The notes beneath the pieces are model-generated. The model made no database searches and had not been told where the DNA came from. It saw only the letters and a list, made by a program, of their open reading frames with translations. The translations under genes were made by a program, and so were the position numbers. Shown here in pieces: positions 11,028 to 22,823 of a DNA stretch of 64,000 nucleotides. Every line of letters begins with the position of its first letter. Within the stretch, counting starts at the first letter, position 1. Source of the DNA: Phaffia rhodozyma (lineage: Eukaryota; Basidiomycota; Tremellomycetes; Cystofilobasidiales; Mrakiaceae). The DNA lies in contig JACGZH010000007.1 in assembly GCA_014706385.1 (NCBI GenBank), positions 813,501 to 877,500 on the forward strand, in the 5' to 3' direction.

Positions 11028-13088
11028 ATGTCTACTCAACCAAAATCCAACTTTGAGATTGATTTTCTGTAAGCGCAACCCGGTTTGTCACACCTTGTTG
11101 AAGTCTATCTATTGAAATATCGGCCATGGGTTTTAGAATGGGAGGTCTCGCGGCTTCGATCAGCAAGACCGTTGCAGCTCCTCTCGTGAGTACCATTGCG
11201 GTGGTTTTCATAGAAACAGTATACCTCTGATGATACTTCTTCCCTCCCTCCTTGCTGGTTGATAGGAACGAGTAAAGCTCCTCGTTCAACTCCGGTCAGG
11301 AGAGTTCTCTGGAATAGCCGACGCATTCGGTTGGCGCTTCTTCGTTTCCTTATTCTTCTGGAGTTCTTTAATCCAAGAGCATACCTTACTCTTTCTCTTT
11401 CGCGATCATGTTTTCCCTTGTTGGACGTAGTCAAAACTTATAGGAACGAAGGGATCATCTCTTTCTGGAGAGGAAATGGCGCGAACGTCATCCTTTACTT
11501 TCCTACCCAGGCTCTTAACTTTGCTTTCAGTACGCTCTGCTTTTCTGTCTTTCTTTCAGATACCAGAACTGAAGGGCAATTCATCTGAGTTTGGTCATCT
11601 ACTTTATAGAGGATTACTTCAAAGCCCTATTTGGGTTCAAGCGATCCGAGGGATATTGGACTTGGTTCGCCGGCAACGTCGCCTCTGGAGCCAGTGCGGG
11701 AGCAGCATCCAGTCAGTCTTGCAACTCTTCAGATCCTATCTTCACATTCGTTGACTATGTATTCATACATGTATACTTGTGGGACTTTTCTTTCCCTTGT
11801 CGTCTGCTAGGCGTCTTTGTATATAGTATCGACTACGCTCGGACCAGGCTCTCGGCCGATGCAAAGAGCGCATCTCGTGGGGGTGAACGGCAATTCACTG
11901 GGATCATCGATGTCTAGTAGGTCTTCTCTCATCATTTCCGCTCAATCTTCTCTATAAAAGAAAAGATTCGTTTGAACGGGTTTGAGCGCTAAATGATTAC
12001 GGTTTACCTACTACAGTAGGAAAACCATTGCTTCAGATGGAGTCATCGGGCTTTACAGGGGGTTTGGTGTAAGCTCATTTTGTTGCTCAATCAACTTGGG
12101 GATCGGTATAGACTTCTATGCTGAAGACGGGGCAGAGCTGGGCGTTGTGTGATTGTGCTTTCTTCTCTTCTTTCTTTCTCTTTCCGGGTTGACTAGCCCT
12201 CCGTTGCTGGGATCATTGTCTATAGAGGAACCGGTGAGCTTACCTTCCAGCCATTTTAATAATATTCATTTGATATACTGACAAGTCAAAATACTCTTTT
12301 CTGTTGGACGCTGTTCAGCTTTTGGTCTTTATGGTCTGCCGTCTTTCCACTTCTCGGACTATCTTATTAAGAAGACTTCTGACACTCTTGGACTGTTCGC
12401 GCACGAAATGGACGGACAGACTCTCTCAAGCCGGTGCTCGTGACCGGATCTTTGGAAGGATCCTTCTTGGCATCGTTCATCCTTGGATGGGGTGTGACTA
12501 CGATCGGTGGTCTAGCGGCTTACCCTCTCGATACTAGCAAGTTCTTCATCGGCCTTGAGCCTGGCCTACCGATGATTCTGACCGTTTCGTTACATCTTGG
12601 TTGTTGAAATATCTCGAACGCATCAGTCCGAAGGAGGATGATGATGACCTCTGGATCTGGAGTGGTATACAAGTCGACGATGGATGCCTTCCGAAGTGTC
12701 GTCAAGCACGAAGGATCTAGCGTTCTATTCAAAGGGGCCGGTTTGTGTCCCTCTTTCCTGCCTTTTCTTTTTGTCCCTTGTTTTCCATCGAACGATGATG
12801 CTAACAGCTTCCTCTCGATCTCTATCATCTGCTCGAAAAACCGTTACTCTGATGGGGAGAAAATTCTGAAGGGGCAAATATCCTACGAGGTGTAGCCGGT
12901 GCTGGCGCGCTCTCCCTCTACGACGTGTTCCAAGCAAAGGTCGGGCTGTTTGATTCCTCGCCTCTTGAGAACTTCTACTAACAGGGAGAGAGAAGAATAG
13001 AAGAAGTCTGACTTTCTCTTCTTCCTCTTTCAATTTCTTTTTCGCGATCAAGGTTTTCGGCAAAGTCTATTCTGGAGGCTCTGCTTGA
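11028..13088 (+). CDS. AAC: Mitochondrial ADP/ATP carrier
   Basis: Inner-membrane antiporter exchanging matrix ATP for cytosolic ADP. The spliced product reads [38 protein letters not shown], with the first carrier motif (P..(D/E)..K) in its AAC form. It continues with [63 protein letters not shown] and [11 protein letters not shown]. The diagnostic carrier signature RRRMMM follows YPLDTI. It ends [24 protein letters not shown], with TGA at 13086-13088. About twelve introns interrupt it, including one very short exon (FGLYD) and one GC-AG intron at 12537-12626 that is required to keep YPLDT-IRRRMMM in frame. All three repeats are complete, so the gene should be active. It is plus strand and isolated from its neighbours. 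Confidence 0.95.
12537..12626 (+). other. GC-AG intron in the ADP/ATP carrier gene
   Basis: The exon ends GATACTA and the intron begins GCAAGT. The acceptor CAG is at 12624-12626. Joining A to TC restores Ile and the universally conserved IRRRMMM. No GT donor nearby gives this frame. Confidence 0.8.
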
Positions 13089-13705
13089 ACGGAAATGTAT
13101 ATCTCTCACGCCTGCCTTTACCATCATCGTTGCCGCTGTGCCTAGGTCGATCGTTCCCGAGAAGGACCCCAAATTTCTGCTCTCTTCTATTACCAAACTC
13201 TATTCATACTTCCTCTCTCTCAGTCTCCGATTTCACTTATTTTCATCTTAGGTTTCGTATCGTTCTTCCTTGTTCCTGTTGTTGACTTCCTCTCTTCTTT
13301 CTCTTGAGCTTATGACGTAATTGATCCTTCTGGTCGTTCTTTATCTACCAACACCCGATGTGATGAGAAGAACATATATAGAACAAGAAAGGGTATTTAA
13401 GTTTATACACTAACACAACTCGTGAATGAGAAGATGCGAAAGATGACGATAGAAAATAATGGAAATGGCTGGTTGAAGAGCAGAGGTCAAGAGATGAGAA
13501 AAGAGAATGAAGAATCAAGAGATAGAAGATGGCGCTAAGGAGAGGAAGAAGAGGATGACGGGGGTTTATTATTCATGGTGAAAGAGAAAAATGAAATTAA
13601 ACGAAATAAATGCTGGATGGGTCCGGATGGTTTGTGTTGCATGATGGAAAGAATAGAAACAATACGATGCTGCCCAAGTCGAAAGAGGTGGAACCTTCCG
13701 AACGA
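13089..13705. other. Intergenic between convergent genes
   Basis: About 600 bases of 3' flank between the carrier and the minus-strand Ser-rich gene. The first part is pyrimidine-rich and the second purine-rich. Short frames here look like chance and no RNA gene is seen. Confidence 0.4.
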
Positions 13706-14182
13706 TCACGTCGACTCATCCGTCGTCTTCTTTCCTTCTCTTCTCTTCCTAGCTCTCCCTCCTACGCCCGCAGCGGCAGTCGCGCCTTGACCGACAGACC
13801 CTAGAGGGAATCCAGGGAAGCCGCCGTGTGCTTTTCCGTTGGCCTGGGCGATGAGATCTAGATGGATCTCTTCTATGTCTCTCAACTCGCTCTTTCGTGC
13901 GCAGTCGGAACAATCCGAACATGAGCTCGAACCTGTAGAACTCGAGGTCGCAGTGAGTTCTATCGAAGAAGACGACGATAGGCTGGGAAGCAGTGCAGGT
14001 CTGTCGGAGAGAGGAGGAGAGTCGAGAGGAATGAAAGAAAGAGCGGAGAGAGCAGACGAGAGGGCATCCGTTGGCTCTTCTGCCTTTATAGGAGTCGTCG
14101 GAACCGGAGTCATTGTTGATGAGCAAGAGAAGGAAGCAGGAGAATCAAATGAAGATGACTGGTTGGGAGTGAAACGAGCCAT
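13706..14182 (-). CDS. Hypothetical Ser/Thr-rich protein
   Basis: Single uninterrupted frame of 158 codons that I do not recognise. It opens MARFTPNQSSSFDSPASFSC, has a low-complexity Ser/Pro/Thr half, then a short ordered-looking stretch with a C..C.DC pattern (SDCSDCARKSELRDIEEIHL) predicted as an amphipathic helix, then a Gly-rich and basic end (GGRARKRREGKK). The Cys cluster is too short to claim a zinc site. The upstream leader (14183-14330) holds a GTGAGC donor-like site, so a 5' UTR intron or extra N-terminal exon is possible. It could be a regulatory or disordered nuclear protein; that is a guess from composition. Confidence 0.5.
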   Translation of the reverse strand: MARFTPNQSSSFDSPASFSCSSTMTPVPTTPIKAEEPTDALSSALSALSFIPLDSPPLSDRPALLPSLSSSSSIELTATSSSTGSSSCSDCSDCARKSELRDIEEIHLDLIAQANGKAHGGFPGFPLGSVGQGATAAAGVGGRARKRREGKKTTDEST

Positions 14183-16979
14183 GGGTTAGTTCGGTCAGAG
14201 GACTGTTGACAACATGAGGAGGAGGAGGAGAAGGAGAAGAGAAAGAAGAGGGAAAGAGGGAAAGAGAAGAGAAGAGCGTTGCTCACGGGAACGACTGCTC
14301 TCTGGGCGGAAGTCAAAGACGAACACATGGCTTTAATTTCTGTACTCTTCTTCTTTTAATCTTTGTTTTATTATATTATTGTTTATGAAACTTTCTTCTC
14401 TTTCTTTGACTTGTGTGAGAGAAGGTGTGCGAGAGGGGACAAAGATGCGGGTGAAGAGAAAAGTGGATGCAGAGGAGTAGAACGACGAATATAGATGAGT
14501 GTTAAAAAGAATCTATCAGACGGTCGGATGGACGAATGGACGAATGGATATGCTGAGTGGGTCGTGGTTTGTGGAACTGTTCAACGAAGAAGACTGAACG
14601 AGGCTGGCCTTTTTAAAGGACAAGAAACCCCGACGAACGAAGGAAGAATAATGAAGGCTAAAAAAGAAGAAAGTCAACAGATACAACACATTGCGTATCC
14701 CTCTCGCTGCGACGGTTCTTCCACGTGAATCCAGAAGACATCGAAAGGAGGCGTCGTTCGTTCGGTTTCATTCCATTCAATACAGGGAGGCGATGGGAGG
14801 AGCATGGGCTACGAGGAAGCAAGGAGAGTTGGGAGGAATTGAAATAAAATAAAGCCGCGCTAATCAGATTGGAAGATTACAGAATTTTGGGGAACCGCCC
14901 GGAACCATCCCGCATGGATACTACCTTGAACTCCCTCCCTCCTCCTCCTCCTCCTCCGCCTGGCTCTTGCTCCTCATCGAGCACTTGCAGTTCTCTGATA
15001 TTCTGTTGCATCCGCTCATTTTCTCGCTGTATATACTTTAGAGTACAACTAGAGAATAAACCGAGAGTAGGAACTTGAGGGAATGTTCCTGGGCTCTATA
15101 TATTATACCCACCTTGACATACGCCGATCTACGCGGATCCTTCTTTCCTCTTCTTCTATATTTCACATTATCAGTTCTTTTTGGTGATGGAAAGCACACA
15201 GTCAAGAAGAGCGTGCCATGTACTCAGGCTCTTGGTTTGTCACAAAGACCAACACGGCCTTGATCCAAAGCACGGGGATGGAAAAAGACCGATAAACACC
15301 AGCCAAGCCACGTGTCGTGTGCTTTTCATTTTACCCCTCCTTTCTTACCCCACTCTTCACTCGGAAGTCTGCTGTCCCTCATGGAAAGCCAGCTCTGGAT
15401 TTTCCAACTGTCGGTTTTTGTTTAAAACGTGTTTTTGAAAAGTTCGAGTGAGGGTTCGTTCGGATATACATCTCTACTGAGTGCCGCCCTTTCTTTCCGG
15501 AACAATTATCCCTCGAGGATGCTTTTTTTTCTTCCGCCGAGAATCTCTCTTTAAACCCCCCCAAATGTTTTCTTTCTTTGCAATACCTTGTTTCATTTCG
15601 TTTGTTTTTCCGTTTGTCCATCCGTTCTTTTCTCCGAGTCCATTTTCTGTTTGTTTTATTTTGATATCGTTCTTAAACTCCGTATACCGCACCTTAAACA
15701 AAGAACAAGGACACCTCTGACATGTCCTCTCAGAAGGACCTTTCCTCTCTTCTTCTTCTTCTTCGTCCTCTTCGAGACCTACGCGCAGAGCCAGACGATG
15801 TTCCGTCCCGTCCCGTCCAAAACGTCTCGATATATTCACGCTCTCATTGTTTCTAACATGTAAGGAACCCCCTCCCCCCCTCCTTGTGACGTCTATCTGA
15901 TGTACGTCGAGTCTTGCGCGAAACGGGTGTTTGATTCAGTCGGCCGATCGATCGGCCAGTCTTATGGAGCAGGCCAGACCTGGACCCGGTCGGCACGAGG
16001 GACTTTCCCTTCAGCCGGACGTCAGAGTTAGATCGAAAAGAACGAGGTAAAAAGGGAGACCCTATAAGCCACATGATAGAGCAGAGAGAGATACGAAGAA
16101 GAAGAAGAAAAGAGTCGCGAGTAGGGAGTAGGAAGCAACGAAAAAAAAAGGAAAGAGTAAAGGGTATAAACTCAGACAACATGGGGAGAGAGAGGAACAA
16201 GGACAAATGAGACAGAGGCGCGATCCGAAGCAGCAGGGGACGAAACACGAAACTAACAAACCAACAGACGAAAGAGCTTTTTTTTTGGTTCTGATTATTT
16301 ACTTTATTAGGAGGATTTTTTTAAAATTAAGATTCTGGAAGAGGAGAGTACTGCATGCATGCGCGTATGTGTATATGTGTGTGTGTGCGTATGGTTGCGT
16401 ATACGTATGCATGTGAGTGTGCGTAAATCGGGTAAATAAAGAGTAGAGTAAGGTAGAGTAAAGCTAGATGAGAGGGTTGCAAAGGTGTTTTTTTTTCTCC
16501 CTTGAGAGGTCATATGAAAATTAAAAAGAAGTAACCCTCGATGACGACGATGACGACGTCGGAAGAAAAGAAACATGAGACGAGGAAACAAGTGTGAACG
16601 CAGAGAGAAAGAGAAAAGAAGAGGGTCTTGTGTGTGGGTATTATGGATATTGCCGGACGTCATCGGCTGACCGGATTGACGAGGCAAATAAGAACAAAGA
16701 AAAGAAGAAAAGAACAAGGAGAGGGACGCGATCTATCGAGAAACGAGCATCGAATTGGATTGATGAACACGACAGAATAAAAAGAAGGGAAAATGATGAT
16801 AACATGTGCATGATCGAATGAGCTTTCCACAAAGGAGAAACCCACTGCGTCACGTCCTTCCGTGGTGTAGAAATCTTCTCTTTCCCTCCCCATTTTAATT
16901 CCTGCCATCCCGTAGGAAAGAAAAAGAAGATTCACTTTCTCGCTCTTCCTGTTTATAAGTATCCCCAGGTCTGCGTTAC
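14183..16979. other. Long region without a supported gene
   Basis: About 2.8 kb lacking any recognisable protein. It contains A/G-rich and T/C-rich blocks, a CTC/CCT run near 14938-14960, and a short (GT)n-type tract near 16367-16416. Part should be 3' UTR of the phosphatase gene and the 5' leader of the 13706 gene. Short open frames (for example 14495-14728) show neither family similarity nor convincing splice structure. A noncoding transcript cannot be excluded. Confidence 0.4.
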
Positions 16980-19479
16980 TCAGATCCCTCCGTCGAGAAC
17001 ACCTCTGACGTCCGGTACGCCGGAAAGGTCCTCGAGGAACATGACCAGATCCGAGAGCTCTGAATCGTGTGGATCGTTGAACCAAGTCGAGACCGGCACG
17101 GCGTTATTCGGATGGAACAAGTACGACGCGGGCGAGTTATCGATGATGATCGTTTCTTCGATCGGACGACCTAGTTGAGACAAGTCCTGCAGATGGTGAA
17201 CGTAAGGAAAGGTGGGAAAAGGCAGAACGAAACGACAGGGGAACAAAGACCGCGGAGAAGAGAAAAGAAAGCGAGACAAGAAACGAGGACCAGGACGACG
17301 TCAGCATCGAGATCAAGAAAAGCACAGGTACAACAGGCCAGAAACGACGCGAACCTTGACGTAGTTTCCTTTATGGTTGTAACAGCTCTCCCGGAACAAC
17401 CGATGGGCGACGACATGGTGAATGTCAAGAATGTCGAGTACCGGGTCGGCGTACTGGACAGAGAAGAGGTGTGGGCGCGGAAGAGGTCAGAGAGGAAAGG
17501 TCAGGGAGTGTCCTGGCAGAGAAGTAAAAAGGGACGGCAAGGAATAAAGACGAACTTTGGAGAGACTGGCGGTAAACACGACGACCTCGTAGACTTCGCC
17601 CATCTTTTTCAAAAAGTTGTCCACTCCGGGCCGCTTGATGACATACACGTTGTGCACCTGGGACTCGATCTCGACCGGGACGATATAGTCCGCATGGGGA
17701 ATCATCTAGGCAGCACGACCAGGTCAGGGGGTTTTTTGAAGTGATAAAAGAAGAAGAATGATTCATTAGTTCTACCCTTTTGATGCACGCGAGATGGATT
17801 AAACGAGAGGAAAGAGGGAGGGAAGAAAAGGAGAAACACAAAAGAGAACTAACCTTGAAGGAGGAATGTAATAAGGTCTCATCCAAATCCAACACGAGAC
17901 ATTTCCGGCCGTTGTGGTGACTACCGAGCGGAGGGAGGAGCGGTCTCGGTTCTCCGTCCTGTTGGGGAAGGAAGAAAAGAGAAGGAAGAAGGTGAGCATG
18001 ACGTTTCAGGATGACGGTGAGCGCGAATGCAGAGTCGAAGAAGGACAAGGAGAAACTTACAGGTCCCAAAGGAATCCCAACCCCTCCCAACAGGCCGACA
18101 TCGTCGTCGCTCTCCTCGTCGTCCAGTAGAATCCCACCTTCGCCTTCGAGTTCACCTTCGCCCTCGCCCTCACTGGCGTCGGCTTCTGCGTCGCGATCTA
18201 AGTCTGAGCTATCGTACCGCCTGCCATCGTCCGAGTCTGTCCCGGCGAAGCTGTCGGAGGCGGAGGACGAGGTGGCGAGGACGCCGGCTGGGGGTGATGG
18301 TGTAGACGGTCTGGTCGATTGCTGATGAGGATATGTGTACGCGGTTGATTGATGAGGATGTTGGGATGAAGAGCCATTGGAAGAGGTGGAAGGGTGATGG
18401 CGATGGTGTGATTGTTGTTCTTGTTGCTGCTGCTGCTGCTGCTGTTGGTGAAAGTGGGCGTTTGGGAATGCTGCCGGGTCGAAACCAGGGGGGACGACGG
18501 ACGAGGAGGTTAAGCCTTCGGTCTCATCCAGCGGTGCGGTCACCGGGGTCGGCGGAGGGATGATCACCTGGGGAGGGTCTGTTTGGTTTTGTTGGGTGAA
18601 CGATCGGGGAGCGACGGGAGTTCGCGAAGCGGTCGGTACCGTTTGTCCGGCTGGGTGAGACGAAGTCGACTGTGAGTTGAGATCATTGTGTTCCGACTCG
18701 GGGACGGACGAGGGCTCTAGAGCGGCCGAGGCCGCTATGGGAGTGGCTAGGTTGCCTGATGGAAACTGAGCCGAAGTCGAGGGAGAGGATGATGTGGTAG
18801 TAGCAGCAGCAGCAGGCGTGGTGGGTGGAACAGATGAGGAAGACTTGATGGGTCGGGTCGACCCAGACGAGGGCTGCTGCCGGGCTCCATCGTAATCCCG
18901 GTCATTTGTGGACAGACAAGGAAGGAAGGAAGCGAATGAGAACGGTTTCTTCTTCTTCTTTTTCGTAGCCGTGCTGGCCGAGGTAGTGTAGTTTTGATCG
19001 AGCTTCCGAGGTGCGGACGACGTGGTGGACGGGGGGGCTATCGATTCGTGGGCTGGTAAGGAAGAGGAGGGATCGTTTTGTTTTGCAGGGCTTGGCGTAG
19101 AGGTGGAAGCTGAGGCAGAACCAGAAGCAGAACCAGAACCAGTTGGGGTTTCCTCGACCAGGCTCGAGTTTATCAATGGGACCGTCTTTTTTGGCTGAAG
19201 AGACAAGATGGATGGGTCTGTTGGCGACACCGCCAGAACGGAGGGACCAGACGACGATGGCATCGGGTCGAGCGATCCGTCCGGGAGATCTTTTGTCGAG
19301 ACGCGTCGGTCGACTGTCGACGTGTTCGTAAGCGTGCTGGTAGGAGGGTTGGCTGGGTGATCGACCGTTCGGGTGGTGTGTGCGAGATGGCTGTGAGTCT
19401 GACCGTTACTAAAGTCGTAGGATGTCAGAGCCGGGGCGAGGTCTTGACCGTTGACCGTCGGGTCATCGGTCTTGGACAT
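16980..19479 (-). CDS. NLI-interacting/SCP-type HAD phosphatase (Psr1-like)
   Basis: Phosphoserine phosphatase of the FCP/SCP HAD family, related to yeast Psr1/Psr2 (plasma-membrane stress phosphatases). The catalytic domain is at the C-terminus: [17 protein letters not shown] carries the DxDx(T/V) nucleophile motif, then [59 protein letters not shown], the LFRESC block, and [20 protein letters not shown], ending VRGVLDGGI with TGA at 16980-16982. The first 450 or so residues are disordered, rich in Ser/Thr/Pro, with a nine-glutamine run and an acidic stretch ([13 protein letters not shown]). A basic [16 protein letters not shown] segment might aid membrane contact. About five introns occur, mainly within the phosphatase domain. 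Psr1-like versus Nem1-like is judged from length and lack of clear membrane spans. Confidence 0.88.
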
Positions 19480-20583
19480 CGGGGGGAGGTTGGAGATTGA
19501 TTAAAGGAGCGGGCGGGCCGATAAAGGAGAGGGAGGAGATCGCCCGAGGAGAGGAGACGAAGAGGGGAAAGGTCTCGATGAAGAGACAGGAAGAGAACAG
19601 GGAAGAGAACCAGGGAGGATGAGAGAGGGAGAGAGAGCAGAACGGATGGGGACGGGGCGACGGGATCCAGATGGACAGAGATGAATGTGTGCGGGAGGGA
19701 GAAGGAAAAAGGAGGGAAGAGAAAAAGTCGAGGGAAAAAAAGGCGTTTGTTTTTTTTTCCCCTTCTTTGGCGTGATCAGATGAAGACGGCGCGGGGGGGG
19801 GGGGGGGCGACTCTGTGGTCAGCGCACCAGGCTGTTTCCAACGTTTATCTCTTGGGAGCAAGCGGGGGTGTGAGTGAGTGTGTGTCCTCAAGATGACCAA
19901 GAGATTGAAGAGAGAGAGAGAGTGATGTGTTTGCTCGATGGTCTTCTGTTGGTCTTCTGGTCGTCCCCCTTGAGGGTGATTCCTCTCCGAAGGGAGTTGC
20001 ACTAGGAAATTGTATTAGGAGTTGTATTAGGGATCGTAATGAAAATCGTATTGGGAAATATCGCTAGGCAATTCTTAGAATAGTCCATCAACACCCAATC
20101 TTCTCTACTTCTTCACTTCCTCACCTCCACAGGCCCTCTTCACAACACGACATGTAGAGGTATGTCCCGGGTGGGAGCTAAAACAAGTTGTAAAACACGT
20201 GCGCTCTTGGGACATCATATAGATACATGTGATAATGAACAAACAGACAGAACAGAGTGTGCAGTGCTAGCGAGAGATATTTGTTGAGGGAAAGCAGGAG
20301 ATCGTTCATTTTTGTGATTCGTTTGTTTCAGGTAGGAGAAGAACAAATCCCACGACCAATATTATAAGCGATAAGTATCACCGAGAAAGCTAAGAGCCAA
20401 GCTGATCATCCAGACCACGCAACCAACTCAGTATCAGCTGTGACGCTTAAAGACGGATAGAAGGCGATACGAAACAAGGGAAAGGAGAAGAGAGCCTCGG
20501 AGATGACAAAGAAGTAAGATTGACTAACGCTTCCGTTGCTCTCTCGATGTCAAAACGGGTTCCACTGTGATCTCCTTGAACGT
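19480..20583. other. Phosphatase 5' flank with G-run and outlying repeat patch
   Basis: About 1.1 kb without a supported gene. It holds a purine-rich leader, an uninterrupted run of guanines near 19793-19808, and a small group of 12-bp repeat relatives near 19990-20085 (listed separately). Nothing coding recognised between 20090 and 20580. Confidence 0.4.
19990..20085. repeat. Outlying patch of the 12-bp minisatellite motif
   Basis: Several successive degenerate copies of a GTATTAGGGA-like unit, such as TTGTATTAGGAG and TTGTATTAGGGA. It resembles the larger arrays at 21.1-21.8 kb but is separated from them by the small gene at 20584-21059. Confidence 0.6.
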
Positions 20584-21059
20584 TTATCCAATTATCAGGT
20601 CATCCCAGTCGGAGTCCATCACGTCGGCCCAACCCTCACCCACCGGGATCTGGAAGTCCATTCGTTCGACGGATTCTCGGCTGAGATCATCTGGAAGGGC
20701 CGAGCGCAACCTCTCGACAGTTTCCTTTACGCATTGACGAGCCGAGGAGAAGGTAATGATGAAATGTGGAAAAGGATACCAAGCCCAGAAGAACGTAAAG
20801 AACCTACCTTCTTGGTGAGACCTAGTTCACATATCACGGCGCGTTCCCAGCCAAAAAATGGCCAGACGACTCTGAAAGACATGTATCGCTTGCCCGAAGG
20901 TGTTGGTTTTAGGGCCAGATGAGTATGAGATGATAGGTCTGAGGCTGGCTGGTCTGATGGGGTTGCTCCTTCGGGACGAGAGTCCTTGGAGTACAAAGGG
21001 AGGGAGCTTTCTGCCGACTCCTCAGTGAGTGGCAGGGGAGTGTACGGATTGGTGGTCAT
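20584..21059 (-). CDS. Hypothetical small protein, two exons
   Basis: Unrecognised. Exon 1 begins MTTNPYTPLPLTEESAESSL (ATG at 21057-21059), has a Ser/Pro-rich stretch, and continues SGKRYMSFRVVWPFFGWERA then VICELGLTKK. An intron with a GTAGGT donor ends after AAAG. Exon 2 reads ETVERLRSALPDDLSRESVE, then RMDFQIPVGEGWADVMDSDW, ending DDLIIG with TAA at 20584-20586. The product is about 140 residues. The aromatic VVWPFFGWE patch is unusual but too short for a membrane claim. The acidic WDDLIIG end resembles a short linear motif by eye only. It sits between two patches of the 12-bp minisatellite, and the larger array begins about 80 bases upstream of its start, likely in its promoter. Confidence 0.5.
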
Positions 21060-21139
21060 GAGTGAGTGAGTGGGTGGGTGGGTGGGTGTGAGAATGGGAG
21101 GGTGGGGGTGTAGATGAGAGAGATGAGATGAGACGAGAT

Positions 21140-21490
21140 GGAAGAGTGTGACAGAGAGCGTATTAGAGTGACGTATTAGAGAGTGCATTAGAGATTGTAT
21201 TAGAGAGTGCATTAGAGATTGTATTAGAGAGTGCATTAGAGATTGTATTAGGAAGTGCATTAGGAAGTGTACTAGAGATTGTAACAGAAATTCTATTAGA
21301 AAGTGTGCTAGAGGCTGTAATAGAAATCGTGATAGACAACACACTACAGTGTGTATTAGAGAATGTATTGGAGAATGTATTGGAGAGTGCACTAGAGAAA
21401 GGACTAGAGAATGTATTAGACAACGCAATAGACAATATACTACACAGTGCACTACACAACGCACTAGAGAGAGCATTAGAGAATTAGACT
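21140..21490. repeat. Degenerate 12-bp minisatellite, array 1
   Basis: Roughly 29 diverged copies of a unit close to GTATTAGAGANT or GCATTAGAGANT. The 12-base period is visible as alternating GTATTAGAGA and GCATTAGAGA. Since 12 is a multiple of three, the array stays open over long stretches: the plus strand would give a four-residue repeat (LENV, LESA, LDNA) and the minus strand a SNT(F/L/I) repeat. I see no conserved gene context, so I treat these frames as incidental. Confidence 0.8.
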
Positions 21491-21554
21491 AGACAACTTG
21501 ACAGAACGCTCTGTTGGACGAGTGGGGGAGAGAGAGGGAGCGTTGGCAGAGGAT

Positions 21555-21800
21555 GTGTTACCGGGGGGGGTGGGGGGTTGTTACGGGAGCGTGTTACCGG
21601 GCGTGTTACAGAGTGTATCAGGGAATGTATTAGGGAATGCACTACAAAGCGTATTAGGGAGTTGTATTCGAAGGTGTATTGAAAGATGTATTGAAAGATG
21701 TATTAGGGAGTCCACTACAAAATGCACTACGAAGTGTATTGGAAAGTACACTACGCAGAGCATTACAAAGCACACTACAAATCGCCCTAATGGATTCACT
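21555..21800. repeat. Degenerate 12-bp minisatellite, array 2
   Basis: A second, more diverged array of the same family, with units such as GTATTAGGGAAT and GCACTACAAAGC. It is separated from array 1 by about 65 non-repetitive bases with two guanine runs. CTA/TTA alternation suggests sub-families within the unit. Confidence 0.7.
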
Positions 21801-22823
21801 ACAGAATTCTACACAACGGCCAACACAAAACCCAACAGGCTGCCCGTTCTGGATGTTGTCTGTTCTTTGTTGAGGAAGCTCTCTGTTAAGCATGTTCTCT
21901 CCCTGACATTCCCTCGCTTGGCTCCCCAGCGTGTGTTCTCTGCTCTCTTGCCTCTCTTGCCCCTCTCTGTCTCTATAACACACATACAACCACAGCGCTC
22001 ACCCCCAACCCCCCCACGCGCTATAGCCGAGGAGTAACCGATTTGTAACCAAAGTGTAACCCCCCCTGGCAGGCCCCCCCCCCCCCAGGCATGAAATTCA
22101 CCGTTCGTTCTTTAGCTCGCTCGCTCGCTCGTCTTACAACATCAATAAACCCTCGCCCATCCGTTCGGCTCGTCAAGTGGTCGTCCGTCCGTTCACCCAA
22201 ACACACACTCAGCGCTCGCTCGCCCTTGTTGCCATCTGGTTCGTACCCTGTTAAGCATCGTCCTTTCATTCTATTCACACACCCGGTTCTAGCCGGGGAA
22301 GAAGGAACAAGAGGAGGAAAAGAACGACACGCTCTTTTTCTTCTCCTTTTTTTCCTCTTTTTCTTTTCTTTTTTCCAAAAAAAATCCCATCATCAAAACG
22401 AGTCTAAACAGGTTGATCTCTTGACGACGGCAGCAACAACATCAAAGCTGACCATCCGCTCTTGCTTGCTTTGTTCTGTCTCATTCCGTTGTGTGTGCGT
22501 GTGTGCGACATCCCCCGTGCCGGTCACTGCTCCCGTTCAATCATCCTCTCGCTCGCTCTCGACCTCCTCCCGTTCACTCTAACTTTACCCGGCCGTCACC
22601 CTCCGTTCGTGTCGACCTCGACAACCTACCTGCTCTTCATTCGTTTCCACCCTCACTCCCATTCCTGCTCTCTGCTTGGTCCACCAACAACCGATCCTCT
22701 CCCACAGATCCACAACAGATCTCCTCACCAGAAACCCTGTCTCGCCCGTCGAAACAGACAGTCGGGCTCCTCCAAAAGTCCCAGCCCCCGTCAACCTTTG
22801 GCACCCGTCGGCGCCCGAGCCTC
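21801..22823. other. Upstream region of the large hypothetical gene
   Basis: About 1 kb with no conserved gene. It contains a cytosine run near 22073-22087, a T/C-rich block near 22330-22380 and several pyrimidine tracts. It is probably promoter and leader of the 22824 gene. A long frame in phase with that gene extends back to 22491, but its composition is leader-like. Confidence 0.4.

Noticed and set aside
13575..13790. Plus-strand 71-codon frame downstream of the carrier gene
   Set aside because: Its second half is antisense to the Ser-rich gene at 13706 and the first half has no feature of coding sequence.
21163..21476. Long minus-strand frame with SNTFSNTFSNT-type repeats, and a plus-strand LENVLENVLESA frame
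   Set aside because: Both arise from the 12-bp minisatellite, whose period is a multiple of three. No start, splice or conservation signal supports translation.
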